A stretch of 64,000 bases of DNA. Origin: Branchiostoma floridae (Eukaryota > Chordata > Leptocardii > Amphioxiformes > Branchiostomatidae). A model generated the notes under the pieces. That model was not told the DNA's origin. It saw nothing but the letters and a program-made list of their open reading frames with translations, and ran no database searches. Positions 62,701 through 64,000 of this stretch are shown in pieces. Every line of letters begins with the position of its first letter. Positions within the stretch are counted from its first letter, which is position 1. Both the position numbers and the translations under genes were made by a program. The stretch spans positions 24,215,752 to 24,279,751 of the forward strand of contig NC_049979.1 in assembly GCF_000003815.2 (NCBI RefSeq), written 5' to 3'.

Positions 62701-64000
62701 ACGCTGTAATAAATCATATCTGCTCCTGTGCAGCTGCTATATTTCAGACTTTAGCACTATCCCAGAATGTAAATTGTGCTTGTGCAAGGCTCCTGACAGT
62801 CAGCTTTGTAGGTGAAGTGCTTGCACTTATCCAATAATTGATGGTGATGTCAATCATCAACAAGAACTAGACACAATAACCCTGAAGCAGCAAGATTGCA
62901 ATGTGTTATCAGGCATGTACAGGAGTTGTAGTTGCAACAGAATTCATCTTTCTATCTGTTAGATGTTTGGTTGATGTTGTTGCATCAGAATTCTGTGCAC
63001 TGCATACAATCTCTTTTCCGAAATGGAAGCTATGTACAGGGCATCATCCTCATACACTGCAACAAAACTCATTCATGGTATTGAGGCAGTGCCAACAGAT
63101 TTCTGACGGGCTTGACACAGGGCAAGAGAGATGATAATAAATCACATACAGACATACATTTTTTTGTCAGTGCAATGGCACATGGCTCGACCCCAATATC
63201 TTTTCCAGCGTATTTTGGGCTGATAAGAGGAGTCTCTACACTTGTGAAGCCATTTGTGGCCCTCAAGTCAGAGCTTTGTTTCCAACTGTATCGAGAATGC
63301 AATCTGCAGCTTGTTGCAATTCTAATCATTGCCAACATGACCATAGAATATCGTTGGACCAAGTGCATTCCAATTATAATGAATTATGGAGATTTTGAAG
63401 ACTGAAAGCCAGGCATCTTTAGACAGATGAAGAAACTGACCTTGTCCTTCTCAAGGTCATCAATGAGGAATGCGCAGGTGTCCTGCCACCTGGCTGTTGC
63501 TAAGGTCTGCTGAGTCACCTCCTTCTGCTCACCCAGCTTCAACACACACCACCTGGTCTCCTCCATAAACACTGCAGAAGAGGTTGTCAGATTTGCATGG
63601 AGAGGTGTAAAAATTAGTGATCCCAATGCAGTTTAGCTCACTAAAGAGCTAAATTTTTCACTGTTTATGACAGAGAAGATGCTTATAATATAAAGCATTT
63701 ACAGGCTCATTGTAATAGGAAATTCTTTCTTGTTCCCTGTAGCTCTTTTTCAAGTTCAATGACCATTAGGCTTTAAACGTTACATCCCATATTCTATAGG
63801 GACCTTTTCCAGTAGTGTACAGGTCAGGTGATCAACAACAGTCAAGATTTAAACTCCTATAACCTCTTCTTCAAGAGGTAATATTAACACAACAACTCAT
63901 ATGCTGAACACTGGACTAAGCATCCTACCTGTCTCAACTGATTTGCAATACTTTGACATGGCGGTAACTTTGACAACGCGTTTCTTCACTTTAGAAGCGG
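11338..64000 (-). CDS. Multi-C2-domain protein, tricalbin/E-Syt-like architecture (C-terminal 816 residues, 23 exons)
   Basis: Twenty-three minus-strand exons join without a phase conflict from the right edge to a TGA at 11338-11340. Numbering here counts visible residues. C2-1 (about 5-123) lacks the Ca2+ aspartates. C2-2 (about 152-280) has D169, D175, D223, D225 and D232/D233. C2-3 (about 331-449) has D348, D354, D401, D403 and E409. A linker (450-635) is acidic and then strongly basic. C2-4 (about 637-760) is degenerate. The last 56 residues are Ser/Pro/Thr-rich with no membrane segment. C2 domains bind phospholipids, often with Ca2+. Serial C2s with mixed Ca2+ competence resemble tricalbin or extended-synaptotagmin proteins that tether ER to other membranes. 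The N-terminal part that would show an SMP or membrane domain is beyond the window, so the family call is inference. Confidence 0.9.
11706..11758. repeat. TG microsatellite
   Basis: About twenty TG units with interruptions, in the intron between exons v and w. Confidence 0.95.
11922..11960 (-). CDS. C2 gene exon v (residues 738-749), 39-base micro-exon
   Basis: Encodes SRDVRKWLKMDD with split codons at both ends that complete Asp on each side. Acceptor TGTCTCACAG, donor GTAAGT. Final strand region of C2-4 (R-K-W-L). Confidence 0.85.
12184..12301 (-). CDS. C2 gene exon u (residues 698-736), C2-4
   Basis: Acceptor TTTCCAG, donor GTTAGC. Encodes VPADLTGAVNGSCILQMDVK and VVTRGSASIHEILG. The loop-3 acidic residues are missing, so C2-4 is unlikely to bind Ca2+. 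Confidence 0.9.
12844..12940 (-). CDS. C2 gene exon t (residues 666-697), C2-4
   Basis: Acceptor CCATCCACAG, donor GTAGGA. Encodes FNAKGRSFKAQQICKTEKVK then ASPAPYFDVTFQ. P-Y-F-D-V-T-F replaces the usual P-x-W-x-E-x-F strand. Confidence 0.9.
13542..13641 (-). CDS. C2 gene exon s (residues 633-664), start of C2-4
   Basis: Acceptor TTTAATCTCAG, donor GTAAGG. Encodes WRYYNVNGAVLRARGLRGDM then LKKELYCRLHFV. C2 strand 1 is clear but loop-1 aspartates are replaced by basic residues. Confidence 0.9.
14286..14329 (-). CDS. C2 gene exon r (residues 618-631), 44-base micro-exon
   Basis: ETTSANGTASPIPP. Acceptor GAATGTCTCCAG, donor GTGGGT. It was found because it is the piece that restores phase between exons q and s (two leftover bases in, one out), which supports it despite its size. 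Confidence 0.75.
14924..15019 (-). CDS. C2 gene exon q (residues 586-616), linker
   Basis: Acceptor GTTCATTTCAG, donor GTAAGT. Encodes HMPSILTKTDKKGERKTVTL then KEISELSSHMY. Phase matches both neighbours (one base in, two out). Confidence 0.85.
15227..15429 (-). CDS. C2 gene exon p (residues 518-584), basic linker
   Basis: Acceptor TTTTGCCTCTTAG, donor GTAAGT. Encodes SSQSESEAPPERPRVERFSS then LTGMFRKKSLPRMNV and FPGFRLRKRSKSFQNLV. The strongly basic, aromatic stretch could bind acidic membranes, and RKRSKSF fits basophilic-kinase sites (inference). Confidence 0.9.
16190..16381 (-). CDS. C2 gene exon o (residues 454-517), acidic linker
   Basis: Acceptor CTCTTGCACAG, donor GTAAAC, phase 0. 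Encodes QATLEVEAMSSEGLDMVPGE then ELVEEDEEVFEENSDSRRSS: an acidic run followed by a Ser-rich stretch. The alternative NAGNAG acceptor (CAGCAG) would drop one Gln. Confidence 0.9.
16381..16795. repeat. Tandem duplication next to exon o, one copy carrying a repeat insert
   Basis: Copy A (16381-16551) and copy B (16554-16795) both start GCTGTGCAAGAGTTATGTTT and share GGTCAACTGTCA..AATACC-type sequence further on. Copy B contains one CTGCTAGATGGCATTTCAG repeat that copy A lacks. Copy A includes the functional acceptor of exon o, so copy B holds a duplicate acceptor. Confidence 0.65.
16996..17076 (-). CDS. C2 gene exon n (residues 427-453), end of C2-3
   Basis: Acceptor TCTCACCAG, donor GTAAGC. 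Encodes EGPTWFELQRIKQGSIQLMF then KVIYNPE, the last strands of C2-3. Phase 0 at both ends. Confidence 0.95.
17340..17460 (-). mobile_element. tRNA-derived SINE with deuterostome-type core
   Basis: The minus strand reads GGTGGTTAGCATGG, a degraded B box (CACAGGTTCCATTCCAG), then TTGTGCCCTTGAGAAAGGCA, a core phrase common to tRNA-SINEs of deuterostomes. It lies directly beside exon m. Confidence 0.55.
17464..17550 (-). CDS. C2 gene exon m (residues 398-426), C2-3 loop 3
   Basis: Acceptor CCCTGCACAG, donor GTGGGT. Encodes TVWDRDPFFMKEFMGSMSF: loop 3 of C2-3 with D401, D403 and E409. The last acidic position is Glu instead of Asp. Confidence 0.95.
17551..19590 (-). other. C2 gene intron l-m, left part
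   Basis: Intron sequence between exon m and the transposon cluster. Apart from the hAT MITE it shows only AT-rich non-coding DNA, with a mild triplication of a CTTTT..ATACACT..CATAGAATCGCTTCT phrase near 17680-17800. Confidence 0.5.
18648..19027. mobile_element. hAT-type MITE with 8-bp target duplication
   Basis: A 364-bp element (18656-19019) with termini CAGGGTTGTAGCCAGC and exact complement GCTGGCTACAACCCTG, flanked by CAGTATAT and CAATATAT (7 of 8 match). Eight-base duplications with CAGGG-type ends are characteristic of hAT elements. No transposase. Its inner phrase AAGACCCTCTGAAA recurs near 41220. Confidence 0.8.
19895..19989. repeat. 95-bp near-perfect palindrome abutting the Tc1 element
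   Basis: Arms of about 42 bp (AATACAACACGGTGTATTCC... ) with about three mismatches and a short GC-rich loop containing CCCGCGGG. It ends three bases before the Tc1 left target duplication finishes. Probably the end of another foldback or transposon, with diverged sequence extending left to about 19600. Confidence 0.85.
19991..21252 (-). mobile_element. Tc1-type DNA transposon with TA target duplication and long inverted ends
   Basis: A 1,258-bp element (19993-21250) between TA dinucleotides. Termini are CACTCAGCACAAAAAGTTT and CACTCGGCACAAAAAGTTT (reverse complement), inside inverted repeats of roughly 210 bp. The minus strand around 20805-20602 encodes MVWGGINHHRKN, YRDTILHP and PNTILQDYN, matching the central Tc1 transposase region that includes the second catalytic Asp. 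The frame is broken and the N- and C-terminal parts are unreadable. A partial extra copy of inner terminal sequence lies near 20350-20420. Confidence 0.85.
20602..20805 (-). pseudogene. Tc1-type transposase remnant
   Basis: 67-residue frame with the MVWGGI block, YRD.IL and NTILQ.DN-like motif of Tc1 transposases (here NTILQDYNSQHQ, so the Asp-Asn pair is disturbed). Flanking transposase sequence is decayed. Non-functional. Confidence 0.75.
21274..21413 (-). CDS. C2 gene exon l (residues 352-397), core of C2-3
   Basis: Acceptor TTGAACAG, donor GTGAGT. Encodes LSDPFCEVRIKNDLLFKSTV then SLNPVWDESVTINM and NETLDI: D354 of loop 1 and the LNPVW strand. A Tc1-type element ends about 20 bp past its donor. 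Confidence 0.95.
22345..22447. repeat. Short foldback next to exon k
   Basis: Left arm about 22345-22374 (TATATCAGGTTGACGG) and right arm about 22415-22447 (ACCGTCAACTTGATATCA). The right-arm end recurs near 27350, suggesting a small MITE family. Confidence 0.55.
22469..22531 (-). CDS. C2 gene exon k (residues 331-350), C2-3 strand 1
   Basis: Acceptor CTACCAG, donor GTAGGT. Encodes HGLMELNILKGKDLEAKDMN, the first strand and loop 1 of C2-3 with D348. Confidence 0.95.
22736..22778 (-). CDS. C2 gene exon j (residues 316-329), micro-linker
   Basis: 43-base exon: SKFKQPDALSGVSQ. Acceptor TTATTTTACAG, donor GTAAGT. An earlier GTAAGT inside the exon (after CTCTCAGGG) is a possible alternative donor but would change the phase. 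Confidence 0.8.
23745..24155. repeat. Diverged tandem duplication with CTCCTTGGTGCTGAAA landmark
   Basis: Within the intron between exons i and j, the phrase TATTGTTAGATTTCTT...CTCTCTCCTTGGTGCTGAAA occurs twice about 151 bp apart, and a third partial CCTTGGTGCTGAA lies about 110 bp further. A TTACCTCCATGGAAAATGGA hairpin precedes it near 23646. Confidence 0.55.
24806..24891 (-). CDS. C2 gene exon i (residues 288-315), linker
   Basis: Acceptor CTTTCAG, donor GTAAGA. Encodes RLTQRESESDIENAGSFN and KQKRRFMASM, a charged linker between C2-2 and C2-3. Confidence 0.85.
24892..27616 (-). other. C2 gene intron h-i
   Basis: 2.7-kb AT-rich intron. Near 27350 it carries a phrase (GGATATCAAGTCAACGGT) related to the foldback at 22345-22447. 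Otherwise nothing found. Confidence 0.5.
27617..27743 (-). CDS. C2 gene exon h (residues 245-286)
   Basis: Acceptor CATGCAG, donor GTAAGT. Encodes APSCTLRKVMPLGYGVGDRV and GSITVSVVFRPV, the final strands of C2-2. GC-rich compared with the introns. Confidence 0.95.
27744..29683 (-). other. C2 gene intron g-h
   Basis: 1.9-kb AT-rich intron with no repeat or gene I can support. Confidence 0.5.
29684..29773 (-). CDS. C2 gene exon g (residues 215-244), C2-2 Ca2+ loop 3
   Basis: Acceptor CCATAG, donor GTCAGT. Encodes ITLSFLVYDWDGRKF and CNDDFLGSCSL: the loop-3 D223-x-D225 and D232/D233, completing the acidic Ca2+ set of C2-2. Phase 0 at both ends. Confidence 0.95.
30093..30121. repeat. CTTT microsatellite
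   Basis: About seven TTTC units directly preceding the 163-bp array. Confidence 0.95.
30125..30880. repeat. 163-bp tandem repeat array, about five units
   Basis: The landmark (A)GCTGAAATT recurs at 30171, 30331, 30494, 30657 and 30819, giving periods of 160-163 bp. Units share GACCAATTTTTGACCAAAAA and CCCTGTACCCTGGTATT. The last unit runs into the promoter-like duplication. Since 163 is not a multiple of three, the three frames rotate, producing long overlapping spurious frames on the minus strand. Confidence 0.9.
30789..32140 (+). repeat. Two tandem promoter-like units (period about 616 bp)
   Basis: Unit 1 is about 30789-31407 and unit 2 about 31408-32140. Each starts with CCTGTACCCTGGTAT and GGTATAGATAGGCAT, then a conserved block (31026-31076 and 31642-31692) with CCAATCAGCGAAGAGG and CTAATTAATATTCATAAGCG, and ends near GTTGACGGTCT. 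Unit 1 has CGTATATAGC downstream of the block. Unit 2 has an extra GC-rich insert near 31740-31860. CCAAT plus AT-rich motifs are promoter-like, but no transcript or coding start follows. Confidence 0.7.
33601..34050 (+). repeat. Left arm of a 450-bp inverted duplication (CTGCAG-palindrome array)
   Basis: The core at 33768-33943 contains twelve CTGCAG cores, most inside TTCCTGCAGGAA palindromes, with 8-21 bp between cores. Both flanks are shared with the inverted copy at 42213-42654, so a unit larger than the array was copied. Readable frames through it are by-products of the repeat. Confidence 0.85.
34315..34360. repeat. Near-perfect 46-bp palindrome
   Basis: Two exact 22-bp arms (AAAAGTAGACTTGTAAACTT...) separated by GT. 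Could extrude as a cruciform or form a hairpin in the transcript. No terminator function is implied. Confidence 0.9.
36901..37090. repeat. Foldback element of the CTCCAAGCAGAGG family (copy 1)
   Basis: GCAGAGGTTTGGCTCCGGCT at the left pairs with the complement GGAGCCTAACCTCTGC at the right. Arms of about 70 bp include AGTCATTTTTATTGGGCTTT / AAAGCTCAATAAAAACGACT. The loop is about 45 bp. Confidence 0.8.
37591..37781. repeat. Foldback element of the CTCCAAGCAGAGG family (copy 2)
   Basis: Starts CTCTCCAAGCAGAGGTTTGG and ends with the complement CCTCTGCTTGGAGAG. The interior carries a second small hairpin. Confidence 0.75.
37816..37965. repeat. Foldback element of the CTCCAAGCAGAGG family (copy 3)
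   Basis: Begins CTCTCCAAGCAGAGGTTGGG and has loosely complementary arms around TTTAGGCATTTTT / AAAAACGCCTAAA. More diverged than copy 2. Confidence 0.6.
38185..38285 (-). mobile_element. tRNA-derived SINE head
   Basis: The minus strand reads TAGCCTGAGTGGTTAGTGTG (A-box-like) then GGGCCCGGGTTAAAATCC (B-box-like, one CGA lost), the spacing of a tRNA-derived SINE promoter. The acceptor and anticodon stems do not form a functional tRNA. Confidence 0.5.
38702..38801. other. Assembly gap (100 N)
   Basis: Exactly 100 N, in the foldback cluster. The true sequence length is unknown. Confidence 0.99.
38995..39158. repeat. Foldback element interrupted by an assembly gap
   Basis: Perfect 26-bp arms (38995-39020 and 39133-39158; GGTAATCTCCAAGCAGATCT...) flank a 100-base N gap almost exactly. 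The gap is probably the unresolved loop of a member of the TCTCCAAGCAGA foldback family. Confidence 0.75.
39033..39132. other. Assembly gap (100 N)
   Basis: Exactly 100 N, a conventional unknown-size gap, centred in a foldback palindrome. Confidence 0.99.
39846..40019. repeat. Foldback element with perfect 45-bp arms
   Basis: Arms 39846-39890 and 39975-40019 are exact reverse complements over 45 bp (AATCACAAAGGAGTTTTAAA... paired with ...TTTAAAACTCCTTTGTGATT), with an 84-bp loop. The perfection suggests recent insertion or gene conversion between the arms. Confidence 0.85.
40362..40438. repeat. Short foldback, 18-bp arms
   Basis: GACACCTAGAAATGCATT at the left and its complement with one mismatch at the right, 41 bp apart. 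Looks like a minimal foldback or MITE remnant. Confidence 0.6.
40840..40930. repeat. Three short tandem repeats of about 35 bp
   Basis: Three diverged copies of GGTAATGCTTAACGGTAAAT followed by TCAGGAG. No coding meaning. Confidence 0.6.
42213..42654 (-). repeat. Right arm of a 450-bp inverted duplication (CTGCAG-palindrome array)
   Basis: Reverse complement of 33601-34050 with only scattered differences, including the non-repetitive flanks (AAACTGTTAAACTGTG at one end, GGAGCCTCTT at the other). The core is the array of TTCCTGCAGGAA-type palindromes. The arms point at each other across 8.2 kb of the same intron. Confidence 0.85.
42806..42889 (-). CDS. C2 gene exon f (residues 187-214)
   Basis: Acceptor CCATTTTCAG, donor GTAAGA. 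28 codons in phase 0: THYVCSTLNPSWESSVEFFV, the conserved LNP-x-W strand of C2-2. Confidence 0.95.
42890..45579 (-). other. C2 gene intron e-f
   Basis: 2.7-kb AT-rich intron. Contains the complete satellite-bearing element copy A (42989-43375). Nothing else recognised between 43.4 and 45.5 kb. Confidence 0.6.
42989..43375. mobile_element. Satellite-bearing inverted-repeat element (copy A)
   Basis: 387-bp element with inverted termini ATTGGACTGA...TTGGACTAATGC on the left and the complement GCATTAGTCCAA...CAGTCCAAT on the right. Its left half contains a few units of the same TCTCAAGATTGTCTA satellite, inverted relative to the array at 45.9 kb, and its right half shares GGCATTATGATCCATT with copy B. 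No coding region. Confidence 0.6.
45580..45686 (-). CDS. C2 gene exon e (residues 152-186), C2-2 Ca2+ loop 1
   Basis: Acceptor TACATGTAG, donor GTGAGT. Encodes AGVLYVHIHSGMDL and SMDRNGLSDPYC, the first strand and Ca2+ loop 1 of C2-2 with D169 and D175, followed by the CNKRK strand. This is the clearest C2 signature in the window. Confidence 0.95.
45909..46262. repeat. 21-bp satellite array, 17 units
   Basis: Seventeen tandem units of 20-22 bp (TCTCAAGATTGTCTAAAAAA plus or minus one A). Variation is mostly A-run length, CT/GT after TTG, and a G in TCTAGAAAA. Diverged units extend left to about 45720. On the right it passes into the same flank that ends the element at 42989-43375. There are no unique spacers, so it is not a CRISPR. 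Confidence 0.9.
46263..46441. mobile_element. Right end of the satellite-bearing inverted-repeat element (copy B)
   Basis: After the array comes TCATTATGATCCATTAGGTA, a GTCAAAAGAATTAGTCCAAAG block and a terminal CAGTCCAAT. Reverse-complemented, this terminus (ATTGGACTGA then TTGGACTAAT) matches the left end of copy A at 42989. The left terminus of copy B was not found, so the copy is truncated or has different borders. Confidence 0.6.
46721..46872 (-). CDS. C2 gene exon d (residues 101-150)
   Basis: Acceptor TTTTTCACCAG, donor GTGATA. The first codons (VEEVLQKRGVNSQLFLHMEY) give the last beta-strand of C2-1. The rest (PLPPINLTNTSGLDG...) is a polar linker to C2-2. Starts with one base and ends with one base, matching both neighbours. 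Confidence 0.85.
48069..48520 (-). pseudogene. Non-LTR retrotransposon 3' end (reverse-transcriptase C-terminus)
   Basis: The minus strand encodes VEAILLYGSDSWTLTKSL, then LDGNYTHLLRYALNV, then RRLALAGHV..H, the C-terminal region after the reverse transcriptase of LINE-type elements. A frameshift after TQREKG is followed by the expected RPDLTLKKVL and DRDAWSD, ending ENKLN-stop. The 3' end is a short GAACT microsatellite tail (48069-48087), as in L2/CR1-like LINEs. It is 5'-truncated and not functional. Confidence 0.75.
51240..52020 (+). mobile_element. Possible solo LTR or promoter-like CpG block
   Basis: A compact block unlike the AT-rich intron around it. It contains a CRE-like TGACGTCA near 51357, an AP-1-like ATGAGTCAG near 51373, a CCAAT motif, a CpG-rich stretch with a hairpin at 51551-51576 (GATCGCCCGC...GCGGGCGATC), and an AATAAA near 51933 followed by a GT-rich tail. 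Promoter, then transcript start region, then polyadenylation signal within about 0.7 kb is LTR-like. I could not fix the TG...CA ends or a target duplication, so a small promoter or CpG island remains possible. Confidence 0.35.
56036..56545 (-). mobile_element. tRNA-derived SINE (copy 1), interrupted by a MITE
   Basis: On the minus strand the head contains an A-box-like TAGTTCAACTGGTAGCAGCC and a B-box-like GGTTCAATTCTGGG. The body ends near 56036 with GTGCCACTAGGCACTAC, matching the copy at 60437-60695. The two are interrupted differently: here a 196-bp inverted-repeat element splits the body. The anticodon stem does not form, so this is not a working tRNA gene. Confidence 0.5.
56165..56360. 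mobile_element. MITE nested in the SINE
   Basis: 196-bp insertion with inverted termini of about 23 bp: CACCTTAATCCGTTGGGTAA on the left and CACCTTTATCCGTTGGGTAA on the right (reverse complement). No coding region inside. The target duplication is not clear. Confidence 0.6.
56945..57214 (+). mobile_element. tRNA-derived SINE adjoining the mariner element
   Basis: Plus-strand SINE-like body: GGGCCACGGGTCAATTCC (B-box-like), then GGGTCATTGGGAAAAGCACC, TGTAAATGGTTATCTGA and GGGATGGGCTCCACC. These phrases in this order are typical of a widespread deuterostome tRNA-SINE body. The mariner insertion begins immediately after its 3' end. Confidence 0.55.
57215..57796 (-). mobile_element. Internally deleted mariner-type transposon
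   Basis: A 578-bp element (57217-57794) between TA target duplications. The terminal inverted repeats, over about 35 bp, start CGAGGGGCGTGCAAT on both ends. The minus-strand frame 57611-57312 starts MEPVECRAVIRFLYLKGRTP, the paired-type DNA-binding N-terminus of a mariner transposase, followed by APSYDLVKRW and a GRPS motif. It then jumps to a short stretch like the transposase C-terminus. The catalytic DDD region is missing, so the copy is non-autonomous. Confidence 0.8.
57312..57611 (-). pseudogene. Mariner transposase remnant (N-terminal DNA-binding region)
   Basis: 99-residue frame inside the mariner element. Residues 1-70 carry the helix-turn-helix region (AVIRFLYLKG, DDAPSYDLVKRW, FKRGWKSVETAPRPGRPS). 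The catalytic domain is deleted and only a terminal scrap is fused on. Such N-terminal remnants can still bind the element ends, but there is no evidence of expression. Confidence 0.75.
59543..59640 (-). CDS. C2 gene exon c (residues 68-99)
   Basis: Acceptor CTCTTGCAG, donor GTAAGA. Encodes LSIKMKGRGMLATHTLAQYD, the strands after loop 3 of C2-1. It ends with two bases (AA) that combine with the first base of the exon at 46872 to give Lys, so it joins directly across a 12.7-kb intron. Confidence 0.85.
59641..63440 (-). other. C2 gene intron b-c
   Basis: 3.8-kb intron. It holds the right part of a tRNA-derived SINE pair (60437-60695). The remainder is AT-rich and shows no further feature I can support. 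Confidence 0.6.
60437..60695 (-). mobile_element. tRNA-derived SINE (copy 2)
   Basis: On the minus strand, a tRNA-like head with an A-box-like TAGCTTAGCTGGTAGCAGCC leads into a body ending near 60437 (GTGCCACTAGGCTCTATAC). The same body and head occur at 56036-56545. The head is too degenerate to fold as a functional tRNA. Confidence 0.5.
63441..63571 (-). CDS. C2 gene exon b (residues 24-67)
   Basis: Acceptor TTCTGCAG, donor GTCAGT. Encodes TRWCVLKLGEQKEV and ATARWQDTCAFLIDD, middle strands of C2-1. The W-x-D/E region of a normal C2 core is recognisable, but the Ca2+ loop aspartates are absent. Confidence 0.85.
63929..64000 (-). CDS. C2 gene exon a (partial, residues 1-23)
   Basis: Leftmost visible part of the protein. 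It encodes KVKKRVVKVTAMSKYCKSVE, the first beta-strand of C2-1, and ends with one base before a GTAGGA donor. The exon continues past the window edge. Confidence 0.75.

Overview
This is a draft-assembly eukaryotic window: GT-AG introns, large introns full of decayed transposons, microsatellites and two 100-base N gaps. No operon, ribosome-binding-site or phage architecture is visible. The repeat types (amphioxus-like foldback elements, tRNA-derived SINEs with the TTGTGCCCTTGAGAAAGGCA core, Tc1/mariner, hAT, PIF/Harbinger and Penelope-like fragments) fit a marine invertebrate deuterostome. A lancelet (Branchiostoma) is my best guess, but that is inference.

Left end (1-11 kb): a possible secreted or membrane-anchored Cys-containing protein starts near 1306 on the minus strand and runs off the left edge. 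Diverging from it, a short nuclear gene for a 71-residue mitochondrial inner-membrane protein (best read as cytochrome c oxidase subunit 8-like) runs on the plus strand in three exons from 2187 to about 7.85 kb. Its first intron carries an orphan Penelope-like GIY-YIG endonuclease pseudogene and a 30-bp minisatellite.

The rest (11.3-64 kb) is one minus-strand gene. I rebuilt 23 coding exons that all join in phase (2,453 coding bases in the window, 816 C-terminal residues plus stop). The product has at least four C2 domains. The two middle ones keep the acidic Ca2+-binding residues and the two outer ones do not. A long acidic-then-basic linker lies between the third and fourth domains, followed by a Ser/Pro-rich tail. 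The layout resembles tricalbin/extended-synaptotagmin-type lipid-transfer proteins, but the N-terminus is outside the window, so the family is not settled.

Most of the remaining sequence is intronic mobile and repetitive DNA. The two giant introns (29.8-42.8 kb and 46.9-59.5 kb) hold the main structures: a 163-bp tandem array leading into duplicated promoter-like units, a 450-bp inverted duplication 8 kb apart built on CTGCAG palindromes, a cluster of foldback elements around the assembly gaps, a possible solo LTR, a non-LTR retrotransposon 3' end, a SINE with a nested MITE, and an internally deleted mariner. A 1.26-kb Tc1-type element sits about 20 bp from a splice donor. A 21-bp satellite carried in a terminal-inverted-repeat element abuts a splice acceptor.
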